64,000 nt of DNA from Telluribacter roseus (lineage in GTDB: Bacteria > Bacteroidota > Bacteroidia > Cytophagales > Spirosomataceae), in the NCBI RefSeq assembly GCF_017355915.2, contig NZ_JAFEUV020000003.1, forward strand, positions 442,858 to 506,857. Reading direction: 5' to 3'. Made by a program: the position numbers and the translations under genes. Positions 26,249-34,551 of the stretch are shown here, piece by piece (the first letter of the stretch is position 1; each line of letters begins with the position of its first letter). The notes below the pieces were generated by a model that was not told the DNA's origin, ran no database searches, and worked only from the letters and a program-made list of their open reading frames with translations.

Positions 26249-27838
26249 TCAGGTCAGGGATATCGTCTGCCCGATATGGATCTGCTCCAGAAAGGAGTGA
26301 TCGTGTGACACCACCAGGAGCGTGCCCTGGTACTCATTGATCGCCGCGGTCAGGATCTCGATGTTCTGGATGTCCAGGTTATTGGTAGGTTCGTCCAGGA
26401 TGATCAGGTCGGGGGCCTGGCTGCTGATGGTGAGGCAGCACAGCATGAGCCGCATCCGCTCGCCGCCGCTCAGGGCACTGCAAGGCTTGTCCCAGTCATC
26501 CTTGCTGAATAGGAACCGGGCCAGCCGGATTTTGACCTCGTGCTCCTGAAGCGACGTATGGTTGAATCGCTGTGCCTGCTCATATACATGGAAACTATTG
26601 CTGATCAGTGAATAATCTTGGTCAATGTACACCGCCTTGCTGTCCGCCCGCTGAATGGTACCCGATTGAGGCTCCAGGTCGCCCAGGATAATGCGGATCA
26701 GGGTGGTCTTGCCCGAGCCGTTAAGGCCTTTGAGGGCGATGCGCTCGCCGCTGGTGATCTGAAAGCTTAGCTCCGGTTGCCAGAGTGGCTGTTCGCTATA
26801 CTGGTAGTTGATCGCTTCGGCCGTAACCAGTACCTTGCCCTGGTGGAGAGTAGAGGGATCGAAGCCAAACCGCATCTTGTCCACGTCCGGCAACCCCTTG
26901 CGCAGTTCGTGCAGCTCCTGGGCTATGGCACCCACCTTTTCGGCGTGGACGTTCTTGAGCTTCGAGGTACTTTTTTCGGCGTTGTTGCGGAGGGTATTCA
27001 TCACGATGGTAGGCATACCTGCTTTCTCCTGCTTCTTCTTGCCGCGGGCGTCCAGCTTTTGCTGCCGCTCTGCGGTTTCGCGCGCTACTTCCCGCGCTTT
27101 ACGCAGGGCTTTTTCCCGGCTGTGTACATCCTCGTTCAGGGCCTGGCTCTCGATCCGTTTCTGCTCCTGGTAGAAGTCGTAGTTGCCGCCGTAGACGGTG
27201 ATACCCCGATTGCTCAGCTCGAGTACCGTACTGAGTCTGTTCAGCAGCGTACGGTCGTGGCTTACGACCAGCAGGGTACTGGTACTGGAGCTAATAAAGT
27301 CATACAACAACTGCCGCCCGGCCCTATCCAGGTGGTTGCTGGGCTCATCCAGCAGGACCAGCTCGGGCTGGTGGATGTGGATACCCGCCAGGAATACCCT
27401 GGTCTTTTGGCCGCCGCTGAGGAGCGCCATGGGCTGCGTCAGGTCCAAACCTTCCAGTTGCCAGTATTGCAGGGCCTCCTGGCACCGCTCCTCAATGGTC
27501 CAGTCGTCGTTGAGTAGGCTGAGGTTTTCTTCCATTACGTTGCCGGCCAGGATTTCTTTCAGTGCTTGTAATGGTTCTTCGATCCGGAGTGCTTGAGCCA
27601 CGGTCAGCGCGTTGTACTGTCCGAATAGCTGGGGTACATAGTAGGGGGCAGCTTCCACGCTGGCTACGCCGCCTGAATGAGGCAGTACACCGGCTATAAT
27701 GCGAAGCAGGGTCGATTTACCGGTGCCGTTGTTACCAATGAGGGCCGCTTTGTCGTGGCGGTTGAGGGTCAGGTGTATGTTGTCAAACAGTACATCCTGA
27801 TTGGGGTGTATATAGGTGAGGTTCTGTATATGGATCAT
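26249..27838 (-). CDS. ABC-F family ATPase (ribosome-associated)
   Basis: A 529-residue soluble protein with two ABC ATPase domains and no membrane helices. Walker A sites are GNNGTGKST (about residue 36) and GLNGSGKTT (about 370); signature motifs are LLSGGQKTR (about 140) and ALSGGERMR (about 455); Walker B sites end LLDEPSNHLD and ILDEPTNNLD. Between the domains is a charged linker of about 80 residues (KALRKAREVARETAERQQ ... KKKQEKAG) that would reach into the ribosomal P/E site. Members either tune translation or protect ribosomes from antibiotics acting on the large subunit. The gene has its own promoter and a structured leader, which fits an inducible member (inference). Confidence 0.92.
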   Translation of the reverse strand: MIHIQNLTYIHPNQDVLFDNIHLTLNRHDKAALIGNNGTGKSTLLRIIAGVLPHSGGVASVEAAPYYVPQLFGQYNALTVAQALRIEEPLQALKEILAGNVMEENLSLLNDDWTIEERCQEALQYWQLEGLDLTQPMALLSGGQKTRVFLAGIHIHQPELVLLDEPSNHLDRAGRQLLYDFISSSTSTLLVVSHDRTLLNRLSTVLELSNRGITVYGGNYDFYQEQKRIESQALNEDVHSREKALRKAREVARETAERQQKLDARGKKKQEKAGMPTIVMNTLRNNAEKSTSKLKNVHAEKVGAIAQELHELRKGLPDVDKMRFGFDPSTLHQGKVLVTAEAINYQYSEQPLWQPELSFQITSGERIALKGLNGSGKTTLIRIILGDLEPQSGTIQRADSKAVYIDQDYSLISNSFHVYEQAQRFNHTSLQEHEVKIRLARFLFSKDDWDKPCSALSGGERMRLMLCCLTISSQAPDLIILDEPTNNLDIQNIEILTAAINEYQGTLLVVSHDHSFLEQIHIGQTISLT

Positions 27839-27839
27839 A

Positions 27840-27951
27840 ATTTCTTTCTGTTAGAAGTAAAACAATAGCGGTAGACCTCTCTTGGCGGAGGTACCAGCTG
27901 TATTTACCGAAAGAAATCAGATCTCACATGGGTGGGGCTATCTTGTTTGTG
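27840..27951 (-). promoter_or_regulatory. Structured leader of the ABC-F gene, possible attenuator
   Basis: The transcript leader (about 110 nt on the minus strand) contains ATTTCTTTC (27909-27917) and its exact complement GAAAGAAAT (27840-27848) directly before the ATG, plus an inner ACCTC/GAGGT hairpin and an ATGTGA start-stop codon pair near 27935. Such layouts can hide the initiation region until a ribosome stalls. No regulator or ligand is known. Confidence 0.4.
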
Positions 27952-27957
27952 TGGGTA

Positions 27958-27990
27958 CAAAGGTAGGAAAAAGCTAAATGGAGTGTCAAA
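27958..27990 (-). promoter_or_regulatory. Promoter of the ABC-F gene
   Basis: On the minus strand TTTG (27990-27987), 21 bases, then TACCTTTG (27965-27958), the full Bacteroidetes form. The transcript should start near 27951. Confidence 0.75.
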
Positions 27991-28108
27991 TCCTATGACT
28001 ACACTTTGTTTAGGTGAACGTACAGACAGATGAATGGCTCAGGAAGTCTCATGAATGGCTGAGGTAGGGGAGATGGTTGTATGGTAAGTAACTACATGAA
28101 GTAGGCTT

Positions 28109-28145
28109 CAACCTATACACACCTTCGGCGGATGTGTATAGGTTG
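28109..28145 (-). terminator. Hairpin after the cytochrome b-like gene
   Basis: A perfect 13-bp stem, CAACCTATACACA (28109-28121) with its complement at 28133-28145, 11-base loop, ten bases past the stop. No T-tract follows on the minus strand. Confidence 0.55.
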
Positions 28146-28154
28146 AAACATTAA

Positions 28155-28772
28155 TCACTTCCCGATCAGGACGTGGTAGTTGCGGGGAATTTCTACCCCC
28201 TGAAAGCGATTGGTCAATCCATAAAAGATAAGTACCATCACCATAAAACCTACCGTAAGGATCGCTTTGGATTGACCCATAGGTGACCAGCCTAAAAGGG
28301 GCTGCTTCATTTTCTGGTGGTGTATGGCGGCTACGTGCCCAAAAAACGAAAGAATAGCCAATCCATAGTAAGGTATAAAAAAAAGGTTGAATGGGAAGGT
28401 ATTCAGCCCGGCTACGCCGTAGTAAAAGTTGGTATCCAGGTGCAGCACCGTACGACCTGTCAGTACGGAGCCCACATGAATGACAAAGAAGATAGCCAGG
28501 TAAAGCCCCGTCCATAGATGTAACCTCTCAAAGGGAGCGGTTGCCATGTTTCGCTTCTTCCGGAAGATCTTGATCCCCGTATAGATTTGAACCAGTACAG
28601 CCATTAGTATCAGGGGCTCTGCCAGGGGATGACGGTAAAACAGGCGCAGGCTATCCATAACTTGCAGGTACCTGTCCACCCCGGCTACACCATAGAGGTG
28701 ATTGAACAGATGCAGCCCGATGAAGATGGTGAGTACCAGTCCTGATACATAGTGGAGTCTTTGGGTAATCAT
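28155..28772 (-). CDS. Five-helix membrane protein, succinate dehydrogenase cytochrome b-like
   Basis: A 205-residue protein with five hydrophobic helices. Histidines sit in helix positions suited to haem ligation: GLHLFNHLYG in helix 1, LHLWTGLYLAIFFVIHVGSVL in helix 3 region, and FFGHVAAIHHQ in helix 4. This layout is like the membrane anchor subunits of succinate dehydrogenase/fumarate reductase, but no catalytic subunits are encoded nearby, so the assignment is by fold only. It may instead belong to an uncharacterised family of small haem or quinone membrane proteins. It is preceded by a lipoprotein gene on the same strand with a 51-base gap, so the two may be co-transcribed. Confidence 0.7.
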   Translation of the reverse strand: MITQRLHYVSGLVLTIFIGLHLFNHLYGVAGVDRYLQVMDSLRLFYRHPLAEPLILMAVLVQIYTGIKIFRKKRNMATAPFERLHLWTGLYLAIFFVIHVGSVLTGRTVLHLDTNFYYGVAGLNTFPFNLFFIPYYGLAILSFFGHVAAIHHQKMKQPLLGWSPMGQSKAILTVGFMVMVLIFYGLTNRFQGVEIPRNYHVLIGK

Positions 28773-28823
28773 GGCAAATGGAGGGTTAGAGTGAGTTGGA
28801 CTAACGTGTAGCAGTCTATCACT

Positions 28824-29237
28824 CTACCTTAACAACACCCCGATCGCACCGGATAAAACCGCCTGGCCCGCAAGATAATACCAGTAGCCATTTTTGTAAG
28901 GGGGAACCTGAACCAGTTTCGTTACTTTCTTTCCATTTCCCATCTCGGTGGGAATCTCTACATCCAACCTTTCTTTGTACCACTTCGTGCCCGATACGTA
29001 ATGAATGTCATAGGTGCCATCAGGTACATTATGTATGGTGACGGACCTTACCTTCTTTTTATTCACAATCAGATGGTCGTTGAGGGTAACGGAGGTTTTT
29101 TCGGTCACCTTACTTGGTTTCAGGACTATGGTTCCGGTATTAGCCGATTCGAGTTGATAATTCACCTGAAAATTTCTTGCGCACGAGCTGAATGCAATGG
29201 CTAGTACGACTAAGATTAGAGTGCTGAGCTTTGTCAT
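28824..29237 (-). CDS. Hypothetical lipoprotein
   Basis: A 137-residue protein with a lipoprotein signal: a hydrophobic stretch followed by AFSSCAR, where the cysteine would carry lipid. The mature part has a beta-sandwich look with VTLNDHLIVNKKKVRSVTIHNVPDGTYDIHYVSG broken into short strands, resembling a PEGA-like surface domain, and ends with a hydrophobic segment (YYLAGQAVLSGAIGVLL). No family is recognised with confidence. It is just upstream of the cytochrome b-like gene and may share its transcript. Confidence 0.7.
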   Translation of the reverse strand: MTKLSTLILVVLAIAFSSCARNFQVNYQLESANTGTIVLKPSKVTEKTSVTLNDHLIVNKKKVRSVTIHNVPDGTYDIHYVSGTKWYKERLDVEIPTEMGNGKKVTKLVQVPPYKNGYWYYLAGQAVLSGAIGVLLR

Positions 29238-29291
29238 GGTAGTTGATTGTAAGGTTTGGTTATACTGTTTTATTGATAGGTGCTTACTGAG

Positions 29292-30071
29292 TTAGTATTC
29301 CAGTAGAGACTCGCTCTCCTGTAGGCTTTTTGTACCAGTCTGCCGGGTGGATAGAGCCTCAGGGTTGAAGCCTTTGATGAGCAACCAGACGGCCAATGTC
29401 ATTTCGTAGGCAAATACCGGGAGGGCCAGCAGCATACCCCAGACAGAGAGCTGAGCTATGATGCCGAACATCTCCAGTAGGGAAGCGATGAAGATGAAAA
29501 TGGAGCCTGCGAGTCCCATCAGGGCTATTTTTCGGGGCACCAGCCCGGAGTGATAAAAAACAAGACTGTACAGAAAGGTATTGATGCCCAGCATAAAGTT
29601 GGGCCCGAGCATAAAGGTCCAGTCGTGAATGGCTTTCAGGATGGTGCCACTGGTCTGGTAGGCGGCTGCGTCAGGGGCAGCGGCATGGGCAAAGGACTGG
29701 CTGAGCGTAAGCAGGGCCAGCACGCTCACCACCCCCACCAGGATCAGGATCGCTTCCAGCAGCCGGAAGCACAGGTAGCCCAGTCCCAGGCTCTCGTTGA
29801 ACCGGCGCAGGTAGGGGTACAGCATAATGCCCGTTCCTGCTACGGTGGCTACGGTCAGGAGTTCGAGTAGTGCCGCCAGATGGATCTGATGCGCGTTGGC
29901 CGCGCCCTGTAGAAGGTACTGCGGACTAAACAGGATAGGCTCGTATAACTTCAGCGCGGCTATGGAAGTGATGGCCGCCAGAAGAAAGAGGAGTCCGGTA
30001 ACGAGGGCGTTGGTTTTGTCTGCTTTGGGGGTAGAGTGGATCGTGTTCATGTTGCTCATAGCTTGATTCAT
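29292..30071 (-). CDS. DUF4386 membrane protein
   Basis: A protein of about 259 residues with six hydrophobic helices that fits DUF4386: ALVTGLLFLLAAITSIAALKLYEPIL at the start (helix 1), LLELLTVATVAGTGIMLYPYLRR (helix 2), GYLCFRLLEAILILVGVVSVL (helix 3), MLGPNFMLGINTFLYSLVFY (helix 4), and VPRKIALMGLAGSIFIF (helix 5). The function of the family is unknown; it is an inner membrane protein often found beside stress or redox regulators. ATG 30071 is preferred to the upstream candidate at 30101 because the extra residues there add nothing conserved; 30059 is also possible. The Crp-like regulator upstream may control it. Confidence 0.82.
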   Translation of the reverse strand: MNQAMSNMNTIHSTPKADKTNALVTGLLFLLAAITSIAALKLYEPILFSPQYLLQGAANAHQIHLAALLELLTVATVAGTGIMLYPYLRRFNESLGLGYLCFRLLEAILILVGVVSVLALLTLSQSFAHAAAPDAAAYQTSGTILKAIHDWTFMLGPNFMLGINTFLYSLVFYHSGLVPRKIALMGLAGSIFIFIASLLEMFGIIAQLSVWGMLLALPVFAYEMTLAVWLLIKGFNPEALSTRQTGTKSLQESESLLEY

Positions 30072-30162
30072 GAGCAAACATACCGAACTACAATTCGGCA
30101 AAAATTAACAAAAGATAATTAATCAGCGGCCGGAATCACAGCTGTGATTCCCTACTGATCCT

Positions 30163-30738
30163 TTACCGCTTTACCTTGATTCTTTTGCGCATTCGGCTCA
30201 GCGAAACGGGAGTAATACCGAGGTAAGTCGCAATATGCTGAAGCGGAACCCGGTTGAACAGATCCGGTCTGGTTTCAAGCAGCTTCAGGTAGCGCATCTC
30301 GGGGCTCAGGTTTTTGAAACTGTCAAACGAGACCTGGTTCTGCACCAGCAACTGACTGCTCATCTGCATGATCAGGGCTTCCAGTTTGGGGACCTTCTCA
30401 ATCAGTACTCTGCTCCTTTCAGCGGAGCTTAACGCCACCTCACAGTCTTCCTCACAGGCTAAATAGTACTCAGACGGCTGCTTGGTCAGGTAGCTTACGG
30501 GGTTGATGCCCTGGTTCTCCGTATAGAACTCGGTGGTTCTTTCTTCCCCATCAATCAGGTAATAGCTCCTCACACAGCCTTTCAGGATAAAGTAGCACTC
30601 TTTGGCATACGCCCCCTCAGTTAGTAACACAGTACCTTTTTTGAATGCCTTGATCTGATTCTGCTCATTGACAATATCTATTTCCTGCGGCGTAAGCTCT
30701 ATATATGAACTGATGAATTGGATGATCGGATTTTCCAT
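30163..30738 (-). CDS. Crp/Fnr-family transcriptional regulator
   Basis: A 191-residue protein with an N-terminal cyclic-nucleotide-binding beta-roll (about residues 25-125: FKKGTVLLTEGAYAKECYFILKGCVRSYYL) and a C-terminal winged helix (about 150-190: PLQHIATYLGITPVSLSRMRKRI). This is the short Crp-like group common in Bacteroidetes, where the nucleotide-contact residues are not conserved and the signal is unknown. It lies 61 bases upstream of the DUF4386 gene on the same strand, so that gene is a likely target or operon partner. Confidence 0.9.
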   Translation of the reverse strand: MENPIIQFISSYIELTPQEIDIVNEQNQIKAFKKGTVLLTEGAYAKECYFILKGCVRSYYLIDGEERTTEFYTENQGINPVSYLTKQPSEYYLACEEDCEVALSSAERSRVLIEKVPKLEALIMQMSSQLLVQNQVSFDSFKNLSPEMRYLKLLETRPDLFNRVPLQHIATYLGITPVSLSRMRKRIKVKR

Positions 30739-30876
30739 GGCTTTTATCAGAAGAGGAAAGTAGGATTAGGTTACTACCATGCAAGCTACGGCAAAAGATC
30801 ATATCCTGAAACGTATTTCGGAGATAATGTAGAGGTAGGTACTTCCAGCCTGTAACGGTTCCTCAGTCTGGAGGGA

Positions 30877-30902
30877 GCTAACGTCTCTTTTTGCACGTTA
30901 GC
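30877..30902 (-). terminator. Hairpin after the Old Yellow Enzyme gene
   Basis: GCTAACGT (30877-30884) pairs with ACGTTAGC (30895-30902) around a ten-base loop, 27 bases past the stop of the enzyme gene. There is no T-tract on the minus strand. Confidence 0.5.
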
Positions 30903-30928
30903 CCCTTATAGCAAAGCCGCTTTCTATG

Positions 30929-32008
30929 TTAATGATGCTGTAAAGCCAAAGCAGGGTAGTCGGTATAGCCTGCGGCATCGGGCGTATAGAGCGTACTGAA
31001 GTCTACCGCATTCAGGGGGGCACCTTTTTCGATACGCTCCACAAAATCAGGATTGGCCAGGAAACTTCGTCCGAAAGCCATCAGGTCAGCCGAGCCTTCC
31101 AGTAGTTTGGCTTCGGCGGTTTCGGGTGTCAAGCCGTTGCAGTAAATAAGGGTGTTTGCAAAGGCCGAATGTATGGCCTGAAACGTCTTTTCCGGAATGT
31201 TGGGATTAGCTGATAGGTGGATATAGGCAATATCCAGCTTGTTCAGCTCACTGGCCAGATACGCGTACGTCTGATGTACTTCTTCCGTATCATACGGTTG
31301 TAAATCGCCCAGCGTAGAGTAGGGTGAAAAACGAACCCCTACCTTTTCTGGGCCAATGGCTTCGGCTACTTGTCTGGCAATTTGCAAGGTAAACCGGCTG
31401 CGGTTTTCGATGGAGCCCCCATACGCATCGGTACGGTTGTTCACGTTGGGATTCAGAAATTGCTCCGGCAGGTACCCATTGGCTCCGTGTAGCTCCACCC
31501 CGTCAAAACCTGCCGCCATAGCATTTTGGGCCGACTTTACATAGCCATCTATGACCGAGGCAATGCCCTCATTGGTAAGGGCAGCCGGTACCGAATGTTC
31601 CTGCATTCCCCTGCTATCCGTGAAAATCTCTCCCGCGGCTCTAATATCCGATGGCCCCACCACCTGCATACCCTCCGGCAGATTATCAATATGCCCGATC
31701 CGGCCGGTGTGCATCAGCTGTACAAAGATCTTTGCCCCTTTTTGATGAACGGCTTCGGTTACCTTTTTCCACCCGCTTACCTGCTCTTCGGAATAGATAC
31801 CCGGAATACGCGGATAGCCCAGGCCCTCCGGAGCCGGAGCGGTACCTTCGGTAATGATGAGGCCCGCCTCCGAACGCTGCGCGTAGTAGGTTACCATCAG
31901 ACTGTTGGGCAGGTTGCCGATCGCCCGGCTCCGGGTCATGGGGGCCATTACCAAGTGGTTCTTCAATTGGAGTTTGCCCTTGCTGAAGGGCTCGAATAAC
32001 TTTTCCAT
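30929..32008 (-). CDS. Old Yellow Enzyme-family NADH:flavin oxidoreductase (alkene reductase)
   Basis: A 359-residue FMN-dependent TIM-barrel enzyme. Family marks are LVMAPMTRSRA (about residue 20, FMN site), EGTAPAPEGLGYPRIPGIY (about 57), FDGVELHGANGYLPEQFLNPNVNNRTDAYGG split across residues 168-198 (substrate-binding His/Asn pair and the turn), GVRFSPYS (about 224) and LMAFGRSFLANPDF (about 312, FMN phosphate binding). Such enzymes reduce activated C=C bonds in enones, maleimides or nitro compounds with NAD(P)H, usually in detoxification. The AraC regulator immediately upstream on the same strand probably controls it in response to an electrophile (inference). Confidence 0.93.
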   Translation of the reverse strand: MEKLFEPFSKGKLQLKNHLVMAPMTRSRAIGNLPNSLMVTYYAQRSEAGLIITEGTAPAPEGLGYPRIPGIYSEEQVSGWKKVTEAVHQKGAKIFVQLMHTGRIGHIDNLPEGMQVVGPSDIRAAGEIFTDSRGMQEHSVPAALTNEGIASVIDGYVKSAQNAMAAGFDGVELHGANGYLPEQFLNPNVNNRTDAYGGSIENRSRFTLQIARQVAEAIGPEKVGVRFSPYSTLGDLQPYDTEEVHQTYAYLASELNKLDIAYIHLSANPNIPEKTFQAIHSAFANTLIYCNGLTPETAEAKLLEGSADLMAFGRSFLANPDFVERIEKGAPLNAVDFSTLYTPDAAGYTDYPALALQHH

Positions 32009-32088
32009 AATGCTGTTCTTTATTTTGGTACAGCAAAGATGGTGAGTGTTTCCGGGCTAAAATACCTGTAAATGGCCATAAAATAGCC

Positions 32089-33072
32089 CTATCCGACAGT
32101 AGAGTACTTTTTGGGTGTGACACCGTAATGCTTTTCGAATAGGCGACTGAAATGGCTTAGGTTGGTAAAGCCCAGTTCGTAGCCAACCTCCGAGACCGAT
32201 AGCTTACCCTGTTTTAACAGGAAGGCGGCTTCTTCCATCCTGACCCTTTGGTAGTAGTTATAGATGGTATCCCCGAAGGTCTGCTTAAAGAGTTGTTTTA
32301 GCTTCGTTTCGCTCATGGCTGCCTTATGTGCCAACTCGTTCAGTACGGGTGGCGTGCTCAAATCGCTCAGGATGTTGTTGCGTATGAGCAGCAGTCTTTC
32401 CGCATCGGCACTGTTGATACTCCGGTAGTTGGTGTTTTCGCGTCGGGATAGCTGGCTGAAAAGCAGGTACAAGAGCTCCTGTACTTTTATCTGTACATAG
32501 AAATGACTCAGCGGATCGAGCATATTCACGGTAGCGATGTTTTTCAGGAGCAGCTGCATCTCCGCATCCATACTCTCAAAAAACAGGAAAGAAGCCCCTT
32601 CAGTAGTGATGGTTTTGATCGTAGAGTTGGGCTGATCAATGGATAGGAGGGCTTTCAGTTTTGAAACCGTAATGCCTACTACCATATACTGGGTGTGGCT
32701 GTTGGCCGGAAAACGAATGGTAGAGCTCAAATCGATGGTGGTAACCTGTATGGCAGACTCATTCTTTTGCGAAAAGGGGATGCTGTTGTCGTTGTTGTAC
32801 CTCAGTTCAATCGGCTGCTCGTTGGTATAAAAGAAGATACTGAGTAGGTCACTCGCTTCCACCGCCGGGTTCCGCTTGATCACCAGGTCTTCGGTGAGGG
32901 TATAGCGGTGGATCATCAGCCTGAAATCGTCCCCAAAAGCCACTTTCCGGATGTAGCCTTCGCCCAAGGACTGGGGGATTTCCAGAAAATTATCCCGTAC
33001 CGGTACCTTGATTAACTCCGCAAACTGCCCTATAAAATCAAAATGTTGGGATGCTGTGAATTCGAGAAGCAT
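32089..33072 (-). CDS. AraC-family transcriptional regulator
   Basis: A 327-residue regulator. The N-terminal part (about residues 1-220) is a sensor domain without clear family match. The C-terminal 100 residues hold the AraC double helix-turn-helix: LNELAHKAAMSETKLKQLFKQTFG and LSVSEVGYELGFTNLSHFSRLFEKHYGVTPKKY (read as key words SVSEVGYELGF and HFSRLFEK). It is 80 bases upstream of the Old Yellow Enzyme gene on the same strand and is its most likely regulator. Confidence 0.9.
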   Translation of the reverse strand: MLLEFTASQHFDFIGQFAELIKVPVRDNFLEIPQSLGEGYIRKVAFGDDFRLMIHRYTLTEDLVIKRNPAVEASDLLSIFFYTNEQPIELRYNNDNSIPFSQKNESAIQVTTIDLSSTIRFPANSHTQYMVVGITVSKLKALLSIDQPNSTIKTITTEGASFLFFESMDAEMQLLLKNIATVNMLDPLSHFYVQIKVQELLYLLFSQLSRRENTNYRSINSADAERLLLIRNNILSDLSTPPVLNELAHKAAMSETKLKQLFKQTFGDTIYNYYQRVRMEEAAFLLKQGKLSVSEVGYELGFTNLSHFSRLFEKHYGVTPKKYSTVG

Positions 33073-33230
33073 TAGTCAATTTATTATAGGACATGATAGT
33101 CTGTTGTAGATCGTCAGCGAAAAGTGGACAAGCAAGACGGAAATAGTAAGAGGTACACTATGAACTCCTGAACCATTATCCCCGGCCCTTGGGTGGTGAA
33201 TGTAGTAATTAAAAATTGACTCTTTTTATA

Positions 33231-33274
33231 AAGAAGCTTCTCTCCTGCGTACAGGTAGAAGAGAAGCTTCTTTA
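33231..33274. terminator. Long hairpin between the nuclease-like and AraC genes
   Basis: A perfect 14-bp stem (33231-33244 with 33261-33274) containing AAGCTT. It follows the PDDEXK gene on the minus strand by 70 bases. There is no T-run directly behind the stem on that strand. Confidence 0.45.
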
Positions 33275-33344
33275 CTTTTATCTACCTCTATCTTCTTTTT
33301 TATCAGCTTCTACTGAGTCAAGAGTTTGAAGAACCTTTACTGGC

Positions 33345-34346
33345 TTATTGTTCGTCCAGCCGTTGTATTTCTTTTTTGACCTCCTCAATTAACTGCTGTT
33401 CCGTGGGCAGGTAGAGCTGGTACTTACTGGCAATGATGGTCCTGTTGTTTTCGGGAAGGCTGATTTTGACAACTGCGTCATTCTTGTCGGCGCAGAGCAG
33501 GATACCGATGGTGGGGTTTTCAAATTCCTGTTTCTCAAAACGGTCGTAGTAGTTTACGTACATCTGCAACTGCCCAATGTCCTGGTGGGTAAGTTTGTCT
33601 GTTTTTATTTCAATAATGACAAAGCACTGCAACAGGCGATTATAAAAAACCAGATCCACAAAAAAATCATCGCCCTCTATATGGACGCGTTTCTGACGAG
33701 CTACAAAGGAGAAACCGTTGCCCAGTTCCAGCATAAAATCGTATAAATGCGTGATAAGGGCATTTTCCAGATCTTTTTCGTAGTAGGCAGCTTCCCGCTT
33801 CAGTCCCAGAAACTCAAGTACCATGGGATCTTTGATTATCTCTTTGGCTTCTATGGGGGGCTTTTCTTCACGGGCTACTTTAAGCACGGCTTCTACATCG
33901 TTGCTGAGGAGGAGCCGCTCAAACAGCTGGCTGTTGACCTGTCGTTCCAGCTGCCGGGCCGACCAGTTGTTTTTGGCCGCCTCTGCTACATAAAATTCCC
34001 GTTTATCAGCGTTCTCCAGCCTGATCAACGTGCGGTAGTGCGTCCAGCTGAATTGTGTACGCAGTGCGTTCACATTTGGAAAGATTCGATAAAACTGCAC
34101 ATACCAATATAAATGACGTTTAGAAAATCCACTGCCAAACTGCGGCTGCAACTGCTGGGCGAGCGACTGAATCAGGAAGGCACCATAAGCCGCCCGGTCT
34201 TCGCCTTGCTGTTCTTCTTCAAAGATTACTTTCCCGATATGCCAATACATCAGCACCCGCTCGGTATCTACTGAGCGAATAGCACGGTCACGCGATTGAG
34301 CTATGATGCCTTGTATATCAGAGAGGAGGTCTTTTCTGATTTGCAT
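33345..34346 (-). CDS. PDDEXK nuclease domain protein (DUF1016/YhcG family)
   Basis: A 333-residue protein of the DUF1016/YhcG family. The N-terminal domain (about residues 10-160) has RSVDTERVLMYWHIGKVIFEEEQQG and RHLYWYVQFYRIFP, the helical DUF1016 part. The C-terminal PD-(D/E)xK nuclease domain shows VDLVFYNR (the D) and FVIIEIKTDKL (the ExK pair) followed by GQLQMYVNYYD. Members are often found near restriction systems and mobile elements, and are suspected nucleases or recombination helpers. Here it stands alone in the core, away from the island. Catalytic residues are all in place, so it should be active. Confidence 0.88.
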   Translation of the reverse strand: MQIRKDLLSDIQGIIAQSRDRAIRSVDTERVLMYWHIGKVIFEEEQQGEDRAAYGAFLIQSLAQQLQPQFGSGFSKRHLYWYVQFYRIFPNVNALRTQFSWTHYRTLIRLENADKREFYVAEAAKNNWSARQLERQVNSQLFERLLLSNDVEAVLKVAREEKPPIEAKEIIKDPMVLEFLGLKREAAYYEKDLENALITHLYDFMLELGNGFSFVARQKRVHIEGDDFFVDLVFYNRLLQCFVIIEIKTDKLTHQDIGQLQMYVNYYDRFEKQEFENPTIGILLCADKNDAVVKISLPENNRTIIASKYQLYLPTEQQLIEEVKKEIQRLDEQ

Positions 34347-34551
34347 GCGATTGCTATTTCTTTAAGATGATTAACTCGTACTTTGCCGATCAAATAAAAT
34401 ATTGTGTACTTCAGGTACTCAACAAATAACGGGATTCCTACTGATAGTCTAAGATAGCTGCATTTTTGGGCACTGCATAGTTTGTATAAAAAATCAGAAA
34501 CCACTTTTCCCTATCTTCGCTTTCCGTACAAGTACCTTGATCAACCCGAAC

